Part shown: one piece after another, positions 52,101 through 60,265 of the stretch
Layout of the letters: every line of letters begins with the position of its first letter
How positions within the stretch are numbered: the stretch's first letter is position 1
NCBI GenBank assembly: GCA_947085325.1
Contig: CAMTVY010000006.1
Location: 69,740-133,739, forward strand
DNA length: 64,000 bases
Reading direction: 5' to 3'
From: JAQBXX01 sp947085325
GTDB lineage: Bacteria > Pseudomonadota > Gammaproteobacteria > SURF-13
Translations under genes and position numbers: made by a program
The notes under the pieces: model-generated
Database searches by the model: none
What the model was told of the DNA's origin: nothing
What the model saw: the letters and a program-made list of their open reading frames with translations, nothing else

Positions 52101-52352
52101 TCAAGCATTACCCGCATCAGGTTCCGCATCTTCCTCGACGGGAAGCTTGACGTTGCGTGATGGCACCACGGTGGAAATGGCATGCTTGTATACCATCTGG
52201 CTCACGGTATTTTTCAGCAGCACCACGAATTGGTCGAACGACTCGATCTGGCCCTGCAGCTTGATTCCGTTGGTCAGATAAATCGAAACCGGCACACCTT
52301 CCTTGCGTAATGCATTCAGGAAGGGATCCTGCAATGTTTTCCCTTTGGTCAT
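52101..52352 (-). CDS. hfq: RNA chaperone Hfq
   Basis: Hfq is a hexameric Sm-like protein that pairs small RNAs with mRNAs. The 83 residues begin MTKGKTLQDPFLNALRKEGV; Sm1 is YLTNGIKLQGQIESFDQFVV and Sm2 contains YKHAIST near residue 55. The C-terminal tail is short (about 18 residues, acidic, VEEDAEPDAGNA) compared with E. coli (102 residues in all). It lies between miaA and hflX as in E. coli. Confidence 0.98.
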   Translation of the reverse strand: MTKGKTLQDPFLNALRKEGVPVSIYLTNGIKLQGQIESFDQFVVLLKNTVSQMVYKHAISTVVPSRNVKLPVEEDAEPDAGNA

Positions 52353-52460
52353 GTTTGCTTTCCCTTATAGTTATTGGGGCCATCAGAATCGAGGCGTTAA
52401 GGGGCAACTTTCCTAATAGGCACCTTCCGGCCAAGCAAAGGTTTGACACGTATCCGAGTA

Positions 52461-53390
52461 CTAAGTTGTGGCTGTGCTGCAATATTTCAACACATTCGCC
52501 AAAAGATCGCCGGCCTCACTGTCGAACCAGCGTGCCTCAGGCTCGGCGCGCAGCCAGGTCAGTTGGCGCTTGGCGAGCTGCCGAGTGGCTATGATAGCCC
52601 GACTCTCCATCTCGTCGCAATGAATCTCCCCTGCCAGAAGGCCCCAAACCTGGCGGTAACCTACAGCCCGCAGTGATGCCAGCCCTGGATGCAAATCGCC
52701 CCGCTGGTACAGCCTCCGCACCTCCTCCACCAGCCCTTGCTCCAGCATCTGCTTGAATCGCCGGGCAATACGTCCATGCAACAGTGTACGATCGGAGGGC
52801 GCAATCACCAGCTTGAGCACGCGGTAGGGCAGGCGCTCAGACGCCGGGGCGGACTGGAGTGTAGTTAGCGGCACACCACTCAATTCATACACCTCCAGCG
52901 CACGCTGTATGCGTTGCGGATCGTTGGGATGAATGCGGCCCGCCGCCACCGGGTCGGCGACGGCAAGGCGTGCGTGCAATGCCGCCCAGCCCTGTTGCCC
53001 GGCCTCCGCGCTGAGGCGCGCGCGCAGCACCGGGTCGGCGCCCGGCAGCGCCGAAAGACCACGCTCCAGCGCCCGGAAATACAGGCCCGTACCGCCCACC
53101 AGCAGCGGAATGCGCCCGGCGCGCGTGATGTCAGCCATCACCCGCAAGGCATCGGCACGGAACTGGGCAGCGGAATACGGCGTGGACGGATCACGGATAT
53201 CGATCAGGTGGTGCGGTGTCCTGGCGCACAGTGCAGGTTCGGGCTTCGCCGTGCCGATGTCCATACCGCGGTACACCATGGCCGAGTCCACACTGACAAT
53301 CTCGCATGGCAGGTGCGCGGCCAGCGCCAGCGCCAGATCACTCTTGCCGGATGCGGTAGGCCCCATGAGAAAAATGGCGGGTGGCAACAT
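52461..53390 (-). CDS. miaA: tRNA dimethylallyltransferase MiaA
   Basis: MiaA prenylates A37 of tRNAs reading codons that begin with U, which includes the two serine tRNAs in this window. From ATG 53390 (MLPPAIFLMGPTASGKSDLA) it has 309 residues (E. coli 316). The P-loop GPTASGKS is at 10-17, EIVSVDSAMVYRGMDIGTAK near 30 is the substrate-binding block and LVGGTGLYFRALERGL near 98 follows. An in-frame ATG at 53411 lies inside a palindromic repeat, so I prefer 53390, though neither has a clear ribosome binding site. Confidence 0.95.
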   Translation of the reverse strand: MLPPAIFLMGPTASGKSDLALALAAHLPCEIVSVDSAMVYRGMDIGTAKPEPALCARTPHHLIDIRDPSTPYSAAQFRADALRVMADITRAGRIPLLVGGTGLYFRALERGLSALPGADPVLRARLSAEAGQQGWAALHARLAVADPVAAGRIHPNDPQRIQRALEVYELSGVPLTTLQSAPASERLPYRVLKLVIAPSDRTLLHGRIARRFKQMLEQGLVEEVRRLYQRGDLHPGLASLRAVGYRQVWGLLAGEIHCDEMESRAIIATRQLAKRQLTWLRAEPEARWFDSEAGDLLANVLKYCSTATT

Positions 53391-53395
53391 AACAT

Positions 53396-53444
53396 GTAGG
53401 TGCGAATTCATTCGCAAATAGACAGCCGAATTTGTCGGCCCTAC
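53396..53444. repeat. REP-like 49-base palindromic element at the mutL-miaA junction
   Basis: The element is bounded by GTAGG (53396-53400) and CCTAC (53440-53444), with internal palindromes TGCGAATTCATTCGCA and CCGA-ATTTG-TCGG. On the minus strand the terminal GTAGG supplies the TAG stop of mutL, and an in-frame ATG of miaA at 53411 lies within it. This looks like a small mobile or REP-type element rather than part of either gene. Confidence 0.6.
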
Positions 53445-55252
53445 CGCCCCCTCATAAACAGCTTGTCCAACTCACCCATACTCAACTGCACCCAGGTCGG
53501 GCGGCCGTGATTGCATTGCCCGCTGCGCTCGGTACGCTCCATATCGCGCAGCAGCGCATTCATCTCGGCCTGCGTGAGTTTGCGGTTGGCGCGCACGGCA
53601 GCGTGACAGGCGAGTGTTGACAATATCCGGTCGGTTTCATTGTCGATACGCATGCTGACGCCGTGCTCCAGCACATCCGATAACACATCGCGCACCAAGG
53701 CAGCGCTGTCGGCATCGCATAACAGTGCCGGCACCTGCCGGATGACCACCATCTCCAGCCCTGCGCGATCCAGCTCAAACCCCAGCGCGCTGAACCACGC
53801 TGCGTGTTCCTCTACCAGCGCTGCCTCACGCTCGCTGGTCGCCAGCGTGACCGGCACCAGCAGTGGTTGCGCGCGCACGCCCTCGCCCGCCAGCGCCGAC
53901 TTCATGCGTTCATAGGTGATGCGCTCATGGGCGGCGTGCATATCTACCAGCACCAGCCCGTGCGCGTTTTCCGCCAGGATATAAATACCTTGTAATTGCG
54001 CCAGCGCATAACCCAGCGGCGGGGCTGCACCGGGTGGGGCTTCCGTGACCGGCGCGGCGTCGCGCACCGGTGCAGCATGCAGGGACTGATACACGTCCAT
54101 CTGCTCCTGCACCTTGAGCGGCATCACATGCTGCACGCGGTGGGCAGCGTGCGGTGTTGCCGCAAACGCCGGTGCAGGCGCTGTTGCCATCTGTATTGTT
54201 GCGCCAGCCGTTGTTTGCGGTTGCGCCAGAATTTCGCGCAAGGTGTGCAATACAAAATCGTGAATCAGGCGCGCTTCGCGGAAGCGTACCTCATGTTTGG
54301 CCGGATGCGCGTTCACATCCACTTGCTCGGGTGCCAGCGTGAGATACAGCACAAAGGCAGGATGACGTCCGTGGTACAGCACGTCCTGATAGGCCTGGCG
54401 CACGGCGTGACTCACCTGCTTGTCGCGCACCATGCGTCCGTTCACATACAGCCATTGCAAATCGGGTTGGCTGCGTGAAAATGCCGGACGCCCGATCCAG
54501 CCCTGCAACGCCAACCCGGTGGCCACCCCCTCCACCCGCATTGACTGCTCGATAAACGGCTCGCCACACAAGGCTGCTACGCGCCGCGCCTGATCTTCGG
54601 GTGTATGTGCCGGCCGCAGCGTGTAGAGCATGCGTTCGTTATGGCGCAACGTAATGCCGGCCTCGAAGCGCGCCAGCGCAATGCGCTTGACCACGTCTTC
54701 CAGATGGGTGAATTCCGTGCGTTCTGCGCGCAGGAACTTGCGCCGCGCCGGTGTATTGAAAAACAGGTCGCGCACCTCGACCGTGGTACCGCACGGGTGC
54801 GCCGCCGGTTGCGGCTCGCACGCCAGCTCGCGGCCATCCCCCTCCATCCGCCAGCCGCGATCATCCTGTGCGGTGCGCGATGTGAGCACGAGGCGCGACA
54901 CGGCGCTGATGCTCGGCAAGGCCTCGCCGCGAAAGCCCAGGCTTTGAACGCGCTCCAGATCTTCCAATGCGCGGATCTTGCTGGTGGCATGCCGCATGAG
55001 TGCCAGCGCGAGATCGTCCTTGTGGATGCCGCAGCCATCGTCGCGCACGCGTATCAGCCGCGCACCACCCTGCTCCACTTCGATGGCAATCTCGCGCGCG
55101 CCGGCATCGAGGCTGTTCTCCAACAGTTCCTTCACCACTGAGGCCGGACGCTCGACCACCTCGCCCGCCGCAATCTGGTTGATCAGGCGCGAGGCAAGTG
55201 GCTGTATGCGGGGCGGCCCATCCGAGTGCGTTGCGTCAGGTGTCGGTTTCAC
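53441..55252 (-). CDS. mutL: DNA mismatch repair protein MutL
   Basis: MutL couples mismatch recognition by MutS to downstream steps. The 603 residues (E. coli 615) start at GTG 55252. The GHKL ATPase domain shows NQIAAGEVVERPASVVKELL near 25, DDGCGIHKDDLALAL near 76 and LGFRGEALPSISAVS near 107. NAHPAKHEVRF near 315 ends the N-terminal region; a variable linker and dimerisation domain follow (CNHGRPTWVQLSMGELDKLF at the end). I saw no DQHAxxExxxxE endonuclease motif, which fits a MutH-type system. The stop lies in the repeat at 53396-53444. Confidence 0.96.
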   Translation of the reverse strand: MKPTPDATHSDGPPRIQPLASRLINQIAAGEVVERPASVVKELLENSLDAGAREIAIEVEQGGARLIRVRDDGCGIHKDDLALALMRHATSKIRALEDLERVQSLGFRGEALPSISAVSRLVLTSRTAQDDRGWRMEGDGRELACEPQPAAHPCGTTVEVRDLFFNTPARRKFLRAERTEFTHLEDVVKRIALARFEAGITLRHNERMLYTLRPAHTPEDQARRVAALCGEPFIEQSMRVEGVATGLALQGWIGRPAFSRSQPDLQWLYVNGRMVRDKQVSHAVRQAYQDVLYHGRHPAFVLYLTLAPEQVDVNAHPAKHEVRFREARLIHDFVLHTLREILAQPQTTAGATIQMATAPAPAFAATPHAAHRVQHVMPLKVQEQMDVYQSLHAAPVRDAAPVTEAPPGAAPPLGYALAQLQGIYILAENAHGLVLVDMHAAHERITYERMKSALAGEGVRAQPLLVPVTLATSEREAALVEEHAAWFSALGFELDRAGLEMVVIRQVPALLCDADSAALVRDVLSDVLEHGVSMRIDNETDRILSTLACHAAVRANRKLTQAEMNALLRDMERTERSGQCNHGRPTWVQLSMGELDKLFMRGR

Positions 55253-55379
55253 GGGATATCGGTCTCTCGGCGAGGCTACATACTAACGCGGAGACCAGGT
55301 CTGCCGAAAGGCTGTTTTCAGAAGGCGTCCCTGTGGGTTGCTTGCGAACCCGGCGCATCTTTTTTACGCGGGGCAGGCT

Positions 55380-56741
55380 TCAGGTGGCCTTGTCTGCGGG
55401 TTTAGGCAGTGAGGTCTGAGTGCCGACCTCAGGCACAACGTCCTCGTCGCCCGGTATGCGCAGCACCTCGCCCATCTTGAGCATGTCGCCGGCAAGCCTG
55501 TTGACGCCACGCAGCCTGTCGGGCGTGGTTTGATACTGGTGCGCGATGCCGACCAGCGTTTCGCCGCGATTGACCACATGCTCGCGCAACGCGAGCACGC
55601 TGCCGGGCGGCGCATGCCGCGCAAAATACGAACGCGCACCGCTCATAATGGCCTCAGCCAGCGACTGCTGGAAGCGCGGGTCACGCAGCTTGCTTTCCTC
55701 TTTCGGATTGGAGATGAAGGCGGTCTCCACCAGTATCGACGGGATATCCGGCGACTTCAGCACCACAAAACCAGCCTGTTGTACTTGCGGCTTGTGTACA
55801 TGCCCCACGTCGTTCAGGCTGCTGAGCACTTCAGCGGCAATGACCTGGCTGGCACTGCTGGTCGCGGTCTGCGACAGATCGAGCAACACCGAGGCCAGCA
55901 GTTCGTCCTTGTCTTCCAGACTCACACCCCCGACCAGATCGGCCGCGTTCTCGCTCTCTGCCAGCCAGCGTGCCGCCTCGCTGCTCGCCCCGCGATCCGA
56001 CAAGGTGTAGACCGACGAGCCCTTGGCATTGGGATGCAGGAACGCATCGGCATGAATCGAGATAAACAAATCCGCCTTGTGTTGCCGCGCCTTCTGGATG
56101 CGCTGGCGCAGGCTCAGATAATAATCCCCATCGCGAATCATGACCGGGCGCATGCCCTTTTCCGCACGCACCAAGGCCTCGAGACGGCGCGCCGTCGCCA
56201 GCACCACATCTTTTTCCCGCGTGCCATTGCGCCCGCGCGCGCCGGGGTCTTCACCGCCGTGGCCGGCATCAATGGCGATAATGATCTCGCGTGACACGGG
56301 CTGGACTGCCGCCTTGGCATTGTCCGCCACTGCCACTTTGTCCGATAGATTGCTGTCCGCTGGCTTAACGGGAGAAAGGTCCACCACCAACCGGTGGCCA
56401 TACTGCTGGTAGGGCTTGAGCACAAAACTCTTCGCCTCCGCGCCCGGCGTGAGGGCCAGCGTGAACCGCACGCTCTTCTCCACAGTGTGCACCTGAAGCC
56501 CGGTAAGCAGGCCATTCTTGGCATCAACGGCGGGCAGGGCGTGCTTCAGCGTAGCATGTGCCAGATTGATCTGAACCTGGTCACCCGTACGGTTGAGTTG
56601 ATACTCCACTGCGGCACTGAGATCAATGACGATGCGTGTGTTATCCGGCGCGGGCCAGATACGCACACCCTCGACTTGCACAGTCGCCGCCCAAGCCACA
56701 GTCGTCAATAGCGAGAACAGCAGTACGCTAAACGTTCTCAT
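55380..56741 (-). CDS. amiB: N-acetylmuramoyl-L-alanine amidase with AMIN and LysM
   Basis: A periplasmic zinc amidase that splits septal peptidoglycan. From ATG 56741 it has 453 residues: signal peptide (MRTFSVLLFSLLTTVAWAAT), an AMIN targeting domain to about 125, the amidase_3 domain from AIDAGHGGEDPGARG near 158 (zinc His and Glu) through FISIHADAF near 222 to VETAFISNPKEE near 330, and a C-terminal LysM domain at about 387-435 (VNRGETLVGIAHQYQTTPDR). The symbol follows the conserved tsaE-amiB-mutL order; E. coli AmiB lacks this LysM. Confidence 0.92.
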   Translation of the reverse strand: MRTFSVLLFSLLTTVAWAATVQVEGVRIWPAPDNTRIVIDLSAAVEYQLNRTGDQVQINLAHATLKHALPAVDAKNGLLTGLQVHTVEKSVRFTLALTPGAEAKSFVLKPYQQYGHRLVVDLSPVKPADSNLSDKVAVADNAKAAVQPVSREIIIAIDAGHGGEDPGARGRNGTREKDVVLATARRLEALVRAEKGMRPVMIRDGDYYLSLRQRIQKARQHKADLFISIHADAFLHPNAKGSSVYTLSDRGASSEAARWLAESENAADLVGGVSLEDKDELLASVLLDLSQTATSSASQVIAAEVLSSLNDVGHVHKPQVQQAGFVVLKSPDIPSILVETAFISNPKEESKLRDPRFQQSLAEAIMSGARSYFARHAPPGSVLALREHVVNRGETLVGIAHQYQTTPDRLRGVNRLAGDMLKMGEVLRIPGDEDVVPEVGTQTSLPKPADKAT

Positions 56742-56772
56742 GGGTATCGCCTCACCCCCTGAACCAGCCTTT

Positions 56773-56800
56773 ATTGTAGGAAGGGCGCGTACATTTGCAA
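56773..56800 (-). promoter_or_regulatory. Promoter upstream of the amidase-mutL-miaA-hfq series
   Basis: Leftward, TTGCAA (56800-56795) and TACAAT (56778-56773) are 16 bases apart. An A/T-rich tract (TTAATAAAATAATAAAAAAT, about 56801-56821) lies just upstream and resembles an UP element. Transcription would begin near 56766, about 25 bases before the amidase ATG. The tract stands out from the GC-rich surroundings. Confidence 0.6.
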
Positions 56801-56894
56801 GCATTTTTTATTATTTTATTAACAGGATAGCGATTAAACCTCTTGGAGAGAGTAAAAATATAGTCGCAACTGGGTAACATCCTGACACAAAATA

Positions 56895-57383
56895 TTACTG
56901 CCCCCCAGACAGACCCCCTGCGCCCAACCGGGCAACACTGCCCCCGCCCACCTGCCCGTGACCGGTCACCAGCGCCCTGCGCCCCGCCCCTGCATGCTCC
57001 AGGGCAATTTCGATATCAGGTGCGGGCAGCAGGCCGCAGGCGCGTTCGGGCCACTCGATCAGGCACACTGCACCGGGCCGGAAATAATCGCGCAGGCCTA
57101 GAGCCTCCAGCTCTGCGGGGTGGGTGAGGCGGTAAAGATCAAAATGGTAGACCGTCCTCCCCGCCAAGGCATAGGGCTCCACCAGCGTATAGGTCGGGCT
57201 CTTTACCGTACCGCTGTGGCCCAGTGCATGCAGCAGGCCACGCACCAGGGTGGTTTTACCCGCCCCCAACTCGCCCGTGAGATATATCGTCAGCCCTTCA
57301 TGGATGCCGCCCGCGAGCGCCGCGCCCAATGCCTCCATGGCGTCAGCGCTCGGCACTGCGCGTTGATACCGTAGCGGGCTCAC
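56895..57383 (-). CDS. tsaE: tRNA threonylcarbamoyladenosine biosynthesis ATPase TsaE
   Basis: TsaE is the ATPase that works with TsaB-TsaD to place t6A at position 37 of ANN-decoding tRNAs. Of its 162 residues, the P-loop GELGAGKTT is at about 38-46, VKSPTYTLVEPY at 60-71, and FDLYRL at 81-86. The start is GTG at 57383, overlapping the nnr stop (GTGA). The C-terminus (VGGGSVARLGAGGLSGGQ) is Gly-rich and unconserved. Confidence 0.95.
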   Translation of the reverse strand: MSPLRYQRAVPSADAMEALGAALAGGIHEGLTIYLTGELGAGKTTLVRGLLHALGHSGTVKSPTYTLVEPYALAGRTVYHFDLYRLTHPAELEALGLRDYFRPGAVCLIEWPERACGLLPAPDIEIALEHAGAGRRALVTGHGQVGGGSVARLGAGGLSGGQ

Positions 57384-58861
57384 AGGCTATTGACCAGCGC
57401 ACGCAACTGCGGCATGAGATCCCGCGCGAGCAGTCCGCGCATGCCTGCTGTTGCCGCCGCGCGATCCCCGGCCGTCGCGTGCAGCCAGACACCCAGGCGT
57501 GCCGCCTCACCCGCAGCCAGCCCCTGGGCCAGCAGCGCGGCGATCACACCGCTCAATACATCACCCATGCCGGCGCTCGCCATGCCGGGATTGCCCGCCG
57601 CGCACACCGCTACTGGTTCATCCGTCGACGCCACCAGCGTGCCCGCGCCCTTCAGCACGCATACGCCGCCGTAGCGGCGTTGCAGTTCACGCGCCGCGTG
57701 AAACCGGTCTGCCTGCACCTCCGCCGGGCTGCACCCCAGCAAGCGCGCGGCCTCGCCGGGGTGAGGCGTAAGCACCCAGGTCTGACGCGTGACCGGCCCG
57801 GCCGCCAGCAGATTGAGCGCATCGGCATCCATCACGCAGGGCAGACCCGACTCCAGCGCAGCGGAAAACAATTCTTGCGCCCACGGCGACTGGCCCAGAC
57901 CGGGGCCGATCACGCATACATTCGCCGCGCTCAGCAAGGGACGCAGCTCAGCGCCCTGCGCCACGCCGTAACACAGCAACTCCGGACGTTGCGCGCTGAG
58001 TGCTGGCGCATGCGCCATGCGCGTAGCGATGGTGACCAGCCCGGCGCCGGTACGCGCCGCCGCCTCCGCTGCCAGCCGCACCGCGCCGGACATGCCGTGA
58101 TCGCCACCGATCGCCAGCACACGACCGTAGTCTCCCTTGTGGGAATTGCGGCGCCGTACGGCGAGCTTTGTGAGGTTATGGGGCGACAGTAAAACAGCGC
58201 TGGGCGCGGTGTGCTCAAACAGCCGTGATGGTACCTCCAGATCATGCAGCACAATGCTGCCGCAGTGATCCGGGCCGTCTGCGGTAAACATGCCTTGCTT
58301 GAGCGCGAGAAAACTTGCCGTGCGGTCGGCCTGCACTGCAACCCCCGGCACGCACCCCGTATCGGCGTGCAGCCCGGAGGGCAGGTCGAGCGCGAGCACC
58401 GGCGTGGGCGCGGCGTTGATGGCCTCTATCGCCGTGCGCCATTCGCCTGCTACCTCGCGCCCCAACCCGATACCGAGCAGCGCATCGACGATAATATCGG
58501 CAGCGTGCAACCCAGACGAGGTAAATGCCGACACAGACACACCGGCCGCAAGCAAGGCTGCTCTCGCAGCGCACGCGTCGCCTTTGATGTCCGCAGCGTC
58601 ACCCACTTGCAGCACCTGCACTGTCATGCCGGCCTGCGCCGCGCAGTGGGCGAGCACAAAGCCGTCACCGCCGTTATTACCCACGCCGCACACCACAGCG
58701 ATGCCACGCGCCTGCGGCCAACGTGCGCGCAGTTCGGCAAACGCAGCGCGCCCCGCGCGCGCCATCAGCAGTGCGCCGGGGATATGGCATTCATCGATGG
58801 CCGCACGGTCAAGCGCGCGTACCTGCGCGGCACGGTAGAGATTGCAGGATGAGGTGGTCAT
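57380..58861 (-). CDS. nnr: Bifunctional NAD(P)HX epimerase/dehydratase
   Basis: Repairs hydrated NADH and NADPH. The N-terminal YjeF domain (to about residue 215) is the epimerase, with VCGVGNNGGDGFVLA near 57 and LDLPSGLHADTG near 155. The C-terminal carbohydrate-kinase-like half is the ADP/ATP-dependent dehydratase: NSHKGDYGRVLAIGGDHGMS near 242, VLTPHPGEAARLL near 362 and GNPGMASAGMGDVLSGVIAA near 425. At 493 residues it is a full fusion (E. coli 515). Together with tsaE and amiB it keeps the E. coli order. Confidence 0.95.
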   Translation of the reverse strand: MTTSSCNLYRAAQVRALDRAAIDECHIPGALLMARAGRAAFAELRARWPQARGIAVVCGVGNNGGDGFVLAHCAAQAGMTVQVLQVGDAADIKGDACAARAALLAAGVSVSAFTSSGLHAADIIVDALLGIGLGREVAGEWRTAIEAINAAPTPVLALDLPSGLHADTGCVPGVAVQADRTASFLALKQGMFTADGPDHCGSIVLHDLEVPSRLFEHTAPSAVLLSPHNLTKLAVRRRNSHKGDYGRVLAIGGDHGMSGAVRLAAEAAARTGAGLVTIATRMAHAPALSAQRPELLCYGVAQGAELRPLLSAANVCVIGPGLGQSPWAQELFSAALESGLPCVMDADALNLLAAGPVTRQTWVLTPHPGEAARLLGCSPAEVQADRFHAARELQRRYGGVCVLKGAGTLVASTDEPVAVCAAGNPGMASAGMGDVLSGVIAALLAQGLAAGEAARLGVWLHATAGDRAAATAGMRGLLARDLMPQLRALVNSL

Positions 58862-58930
58862 GCGCCTATCATAGGTAAGCGCACGCTGTGCGGCAATTAT
58901 GCAGGCAGGAGGGTTGGGGAAGGCTTTATG

Positions 58931-59209
58931 TCAGCGCTCACTGTGGCCGAGGTCTTTTCCCGGCGCGATACGGTCTCGCACCAGTTGCTTGAGCTCCTTC
59001 GACTCCGGGAAGCGGTCGTGCTGCTTGCGCGAGAACAGGCTGGCGCCCTCCAGGCGCACGTCGAAGACACCGCCCGTGCCGGGGATCAGTGTCACCCCGC
59101 CCAGCTCAGACTCAAACGTGACCAGCAGCTCCTGCGCCAGCCAGGCCGCACGCAGCAGCCAGCGGCATTGGGTGCAGTACTCTATTTCAATGCGCGGCTT
59201 CACAGCCAT
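58931..59209 (-). CDS. SelT/SelW/SelH (Rdx) family protein
   Basis: A 92-residue thioredoxin-like protein of the Rdx family. The N-terminal EIEYCTQCRWLLRAAWLAQE carries a CXXC motif, here two cysteines in place of the Cys-Sec of selenoprotein relatives. GTGGVFDVRLEG near 45 and FPESKELKQLVRDRI near 67 are family-typical. A redox role is likely but the partner is unknown. It lies 19 bases after folE on the same strand. Confidence 0.9.
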   Translation of the reverse strand: MAVKPRIEIEYCTQCRWLLRAAWLAQELLVTFESELGGVTLIPGTGGVFDVRLEGASLFSRKQHDRFPESKELKQLVRDRIAPGKDLGHSER

Positions 59210-59228
59210 GGCGGATTTTTACAGACGG

Positions 59229-59828
59229 CTAGTTCAGTTCGCGCTGCATGCCGATCAGCGTGAACAGCTCCATGCGCGAGGAGGCATTCTTCAGAAACAG
59301 GCCATGCAGCTTGCTGGTTGTGGTCCACGAGCTCGGCTTGCGCGCACCGCGGTAGCACATACAGAAATGCTGACACTGCAGGATCACTGCGACCCCTTGC
59401 GGTTGCAGGACTTCCTCAATACTGTCGGCGATCTGCGCGGTAAGCTTCTCCTGCACCTGCAGGCGCTTGGCATAAATATCCACCACCCGCGCCAGCTTGG
59501 AGAGACCGACAATGCGCCCGTTGGGTATATAGGCCACGTGCGCCTTGCCGACGAAGGGCACCATATGGTGCTCGCAGTGGCTGTGCAGGTCGATGTCCGA
59601 CACCAGCACCAGTTCGTCATAGCCTTGCACGTCCTCGAAGGTCTTGCGCAGGTGCTCCTTGGGGTCTTGCGTATAGCCCTGGAAGTGGTCATCCAGCACA
59701 TCCAGCACCCGCGCCGGTGTATCGCGCAGGCCATCCCGGTCCGGATCCTCGCCGATATACTCCAGCATCGAGCGGATACCGGCCTTCAGCGCTTCGGCGC
59801 TTTTGCCGCGTTTGTCTGTCTTTGACAT
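59229..59828 (-). CDS. folE: GTP cyclohydrolase I
   Basis: FolE makes dihydroneopterin triphosphate from GTP, the first step of folate synthesis. The 199-residue protein (E. coli 222) has SHCEHHMVPFVGKAHVAYIP near 83 with two zinc ligands and the catalytic His, GLSKLARVVDIYAKRLQVQE near 108, and CQHFCMCYRGARK near 153 with the third zinc cysteine. The tail reads SWTTTSKLHGLFLKN rather than the usual SVTTTSAMLG; the active-site residues are intact. Confidence 0.96.
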   Translation of the reverse strand: MSKTDKRGKSAEALKAGIRSMLEYIGEDPDRDGLRDTPARVLDVLDDHFQGYTQDPKEHLRKTFEDVQGYDELVLVSDIDLHSHCEHHMVPFVGKAHVAYIPNGRIVGLSKLARVVDIYAKRLQVQEKLTAQIADSIEEVLQPQGVAVILQCQHFCMCYRGARKPSSWTTTSKLHGLFLKNASSRMELFTLIGMQRELN

Positions 59829-59908
59829 AGTGATTCCCTGTGCAGGTTGCGTTCACACGCTTCCCGTGATTTTACATGCTGTTAACTGGGACGACCAACG
59901 CAGATTGG

Positions 59909-60169
59909 TCAGCTGGCAGCTTTTTGGGCCGTAAGCGCGGTGTATTTTTCGTATAACTGTTCTTTGGTTTCGACTATATCCGGGTTGAGTGGAATGCAGT
60001 CCACCGGGCACACCTCGACACATTGCGGTATATCGAAATGCCCCACACACTCGGTGCACAGGCGCGGATCGATAACATAGATCTCGGCGCCCTGCGAGAT
60101 GGCGCCGTTTGGGCATTCCGGCTCGCACACATCACAGTTGATACATTCGTCGGTAATCATTAACGCCAT
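59909..60169 (-). CDS. yfhL: 2[4Fe-4S] ferredoxin, YfhL type
   Basis: An 86-residue ferredoxin, the same length as E. coli YfhL. Cluster motifs are CINCDVCEPECP near residue 9 and CTECVGHFDIPQCVEVCP near 37, the latter with the longer spacing of the Alv-type group. MALMITDECINCDVCEPECP at the start is nearly invariant. The electron partner is not shown by context. It lies between serS and folE with gaps of about 80-95 bases on each side. Confidence 0.95.
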   Translation of the reverse strand: MALMITDECINCDVCEPECPNGAISQGAEIYVIDPRLCTECVGHFDIPQCVEVCPVDCIPLNPDIVETKEQLYEKYTALTAQKAAS

Positions 60170-60265
60170 GACAAAATCTCGGTGTCGCCCAGCCTCCGGT
60201 TAGGAGGGAGATACGATACTATACCCGATCAATTCGATCAACAATTAACCCGCCCGCTGCGTTGC

